From 2-01-FULL-33-17 sp964401705 (lineage in GTDB: Bacteria; Patescibacteriota; Minisyncoccia; Phycocordibacterales; UBA9973): a stretch of 5,676 nucleotides of DNA. Every line of letters starts with the position of its first letter. Position 1 is the first letter of the stretch. Below the pieces are notes generated by a model, which made no database searches, was not told the origin of the DNA, and saw nothing but the letters and a program-made list of their open reading frames with translations. Location of the stretch: the NCBI GenBank assembly GCA_964401705.1, contig CAYNZJ010000030.1:1-5676 (forward strand), given 5' to 3'. Below, piece by piece: positions 4,087 through 5,676 of this stretch. A program made the translations under genes and the position numbers.

Positions 4087-4620
4087 TTAAATATTAAATT
4101 TATAATACTTGCGAACTAACAATATTGTTCCTAATGACAGGAATAATCCTAGCGCCATAAATGGAATAGTTACAAACCCATATTCGTACACATAGTATGC
4201 TTTACAACTAGCCGCTGCATCACAAGTAAGAGCTGTCTCTTCCCCGAAATAATAAACATAATTATGAAGTAATGAAAAAGCCAGCCCAATACCAGTCATC
4301 CAAGATAAATAACTAAAAATATTTACAATATCTTTTTTAGCCTTTGCAACAAGAACTAATAAAATTTGCGGAAAAATAAATAATCTTTGGAACCAACATA
4401 ATTTACAAGGAGTAAATAATGCGACTTCAGAATAATACAAGATTATTATTGTAGAGCTAACAAGCAATATTAAATACAAATTTAAAGCATTCTTTTTAAC
4501 AAAAGTTAGCCAAAAATTTTTATCCTTATAAAAGAAAACCAAAGACAAAACAGTAACAATTGAAATAAATAATGTTATTAGTGTTCCAAATGTTGAGATT
4601 TTGTTAACTATTTCAAGCAT
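4087..4620 (-). CDS. DsbB/BdbC-like disulfide bond formation membrane protein
   Basis: This protein probably reoxidises a thioredoxin-like partner outside the membrane and passes the electrons to quinone. The 177 residues have hydrophobic segments near 10-30, 46-64, 77-95, 103-122 and 149-169, one more than the usual four DsbB helices because of an N-terminal extra. The first redox pair is C72-X2-C75 in TPCKLCWFQRLFIFPQ, the classic DsbB/BdbC motif. The second is C133 and C139 in an external loop, followed by YEYGFVTIPFMALG, which is typical of BdbC. The gene starts two bases after the stop of the thioredoxin gene upstream, which is strong support for a joint role. No Shine-Dalgarno is seen, and coupling is likely. 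The shared terminator ends the transcript. Confidence 0.9.
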   Translation of the reverse strand: MLEIVNKISTFGTLITLFISIVTVLSLVFFYKDKNFWLTFVKKNALNLYLILLVSSTIIILYYSEVALFTPCKLCWFQRLFIFPQILLVLVAKAKKDIVNIFSYLSWMTGIGLAFSLLHNYVYYFGEETALTCDAAASCKAYYVYEYGFVTIPFMALGLFLSLGTILLVRKYYKFNI

Positions 4621-4622
4621 AA

Positions 4623-5150
4623 TTATTTTTTAACAGGACTTAATTTTACTTTAATATTTTCAACTTCTGTTAAATATGATTTCTTTTGAGCATCATTTAA
4701 TGTTGCCAAATATGCATCTTTTTGGTTTTGTAATTGTACAATATCAGTTTCTGCTATTTGATAATTGTTAACATAAGCCAAATCAAAAGGTGTAAAAACT
4801 AAAGAAGCTCTAACCCCACCAGCAAATTCCCATGTAGGGTAACTTTGGATTTTAGCATCTATGCAAACTTGTGTTTGAGGAGACCCAGCCCCACCAGTGC
4901 TACATTCAATATAAGGAACGTCTTTGATTGTTGAGCGGAAAAATTCTTTTTGATCAGCACAGTGTGGGCACCATGATGCTCCGTAAAACTTTGCTCCAGA
5001 ATCAGTTAATGATTTAGCAACAGAATTTAGAGCTGTTGTTAATTCTGGATTCTTATCAATCTTACTACGTTTTGTACTAATTACAGCAAAAACAGTAACA
5101 AATAAAACTATTAAAACTAAAATTACTATAAATAAATGTTCTTTTTTCAT
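4623..5150 (-). CDS. Membrane-anchored thioredoxin-fold protein (VKOR-type Trx domain)
   Basis: This is a probable extracytoplasmic thiol oxidoreductase that introduces or passes on disulfides. The 175 residues begin MKKEH plus a hydrophobic helix (about 6-26), an uncleaved anchor or signal with no lipobox. The thioredoxin-fold domain (about 40-115) has the active site WCPHC (C61, C64) and the cis-proline P105 in YPTWEF. Two further cysteines, C83 and C96, lie in the spacing seen in thioredoxin domains fused to vitamin K epoxide reductases (GAKFYGASWCPHC, YIEC, SYPTWEF). The C-terminal 45 residues are polar and helical. Here the membrane partner is the DsbB-like gene directly downstream, not VKOR. 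The methyltransferase gene upstream ends nine bases before this start, so all three probably share a promoter outside the window. Confidence 0.9.
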   Translation of the reverse strand: MKKEHLFIVILVLIVLFVTVFAVISTKRSKIDKNPELTTALNSVAKSLTDSGAKFYGASWCPHCADQKEFFRSTIKDVPYIECSTGGAGSPQTQVCIDAKIQSYPTWEFAGGVRASLVFTPFDLAYVNNYQIAETDIVQLQNQKDAYLATLNDAQKKSYLTEVENIKVKLSPVKK

Positions 5151-5159
5151 AAATCTATT

Positions 5160-5675
5160 TTACCACGAGCGAGCTAATTCATAAAGAGCAATTCCTGTAG
5201 CGACTGATACGTTTAATGACTCCTTCGTTCCCCGCATTGGGATTTCAACTATATGATCAACTTTATTTAAAACACTTTTTGAGATACCGGATACTTCATT
5301 CCCTACAATTAAAGCCAACTTGGAGGTCGGACCTCCAAGTAAAGAAGTAACCTTTCGGTAATCTACAGAATTTGGGGCTTGTTCAAGTGCTAAAATAGTA
5401 TAGCCGTCTTTTTTAAGTTTATTTAACAAGGATGTAATGGTTTTATAATAATTAGATGGTATTGATTTTTCAGCCCCTAATGCTGTTTTAGCTATTTTAC
5501 TATCAGGACGATTAAATTTATCCAGTGGGGTTGGAGTAATTCCAACAAGATATATTTGGTTTACCCCGCAAGCATCGGCTGTACGAAAAAATGAACCAAC
5601 ATTTTCACTACTTCTGATATTAAGAGCAATCAAGCAAATTTTCTTGTCTTTAGATGTATTTTGTGGTATCTTCAT
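5160..5675 (-). CDS. SpoU/TrmH-family RNA 2'-O-methyltransferase
   Basis: The protein transfers a methyl group from S-adenosylmethionine to a ribose 2'-OH of tRNA or rRNA; which RNA cannot be told. The 171 residues form a minimal SPOUT knot domain with all three SpoU motifs: NIRSSENVGSFFRTADACGV (19-38), LIVGNEVSGIS (122-132) leading to IVEIPMRG (142-149), and SLNVSVATGIALYEL (153-167). N19/R21 and N25 of motif 1, and S153-N155 of motif 3, are the conserved catalytic and binding positions. There is no separate RNA-binding domain. The ATG at 5675 lies one base from the window edge; a longer N-terminus cannot be excluded, but the motif 1 position suits this start. Residues 112-119 are encoded by a perfect palindrome. 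The gene is first of three on this strand as far as visible. Confidence 0.93.
   Translation of the reverse strand: MKIPQNTSKDKKICLIALNIRSSENVGSFFRTADACGVNQIYLVGITPTPLDKFNRPDSKIAKTALGAEKSIPSNYYKTITSLLNKLKKDGYTILALEQAPNSVDYRKVTSLLGGPTSKLALIVGNEVSGISKSVLNKVDHIVEIPMRGTKESLNVSVATGIALYELARSW
5318..5340. repeat. In-frame palindrome in the methyltransferase gene
   Basis: ACTTGGAGGTC (5318-5328) and GACCTCCAAGT (5330-5340) are perfect inverted repeats with one central base. They encode about residues 112-119 (LLGGPTSK) in the loop just before the conserved LIVGNE strand. That loop is variable in the family, so an insertion would be tolerated. Confidence 0.75.
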
Positions 5676-5676
5676 A

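Overview
The window looks like a chromosomal segment of a Candidate Phyla Radiation bacterium (Patescibacteria, most likely Parcubacteria/Paceibacteria). It is AT-rich and compact. The short S20 protein (MPITKSAKKALR start), RuvA, the SpoU-type methyltransferase and the DsbB/thioredoxin pair all look like versions I associate with that group. Almost no start codon has a good Shine-Dalgarno sequence. This placement rests on recognising protein style, not on a search.

Layout, left to right. (1) A tRNA-Ser(UGA) gene on the minus strand touches the left edge. (2) A plus-strand gene for a five-helix membrane protein follows, with a long structured leader and its own terminator. (3) A plus-strand primary-type sigma factor gene starts from a promoter that overlaps that terminator and ends at a strong hairpin terminator shared with the convergent rpsT. 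(4) rpsT (ribosomal protein S20) is on the minus strand, again with a long hairpin-forming leader. (5) A 336-base intergenic region holds that leader and a possible small insertion element flanked by 10-base direct repeats. (6) ruvA and mutM form a two-gene plus-strand repair unit with a probable leaderless start. (7) A bidirectional terminator separates it from a minus-strand run of three genes: a SpoU/TrmH-type RNA methyltransferase, a membrane-anchored thioredoxin and a DsbB-like membrane protein. The last two probably form an extracytoplasmic disulfide-forming pair.

Two themes stand out. First, short perfect or near-perfect palindromes sit in frame inside genes: two in an expanded loop of MutM and one in the methyltransferase, all at positions where the protein family has variable surface loops. 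They resemble selfish in-protein palindromic repeats. Second, the membrane gene and rpsT share the unusual start context TCTAACGGG-ATG. In both, this is the 3' arm of an inverted repeat whose 5' arm lies about 100 bases upstream, near a predicted transcription start. That suggests a recurrent leader structure controlling translation, or a dispersed repeat that has come to serve as a leader.

The sigma factor is the phylogenetic oddity. Its start, its end and its short length match the RpoD of Bacteroidota rather than what I would expect next to these Parcubacteria-like genes, so transfer is a possibility. I see no CRISPR array, complete insertion sequence, phage gene or obvious new defence system.
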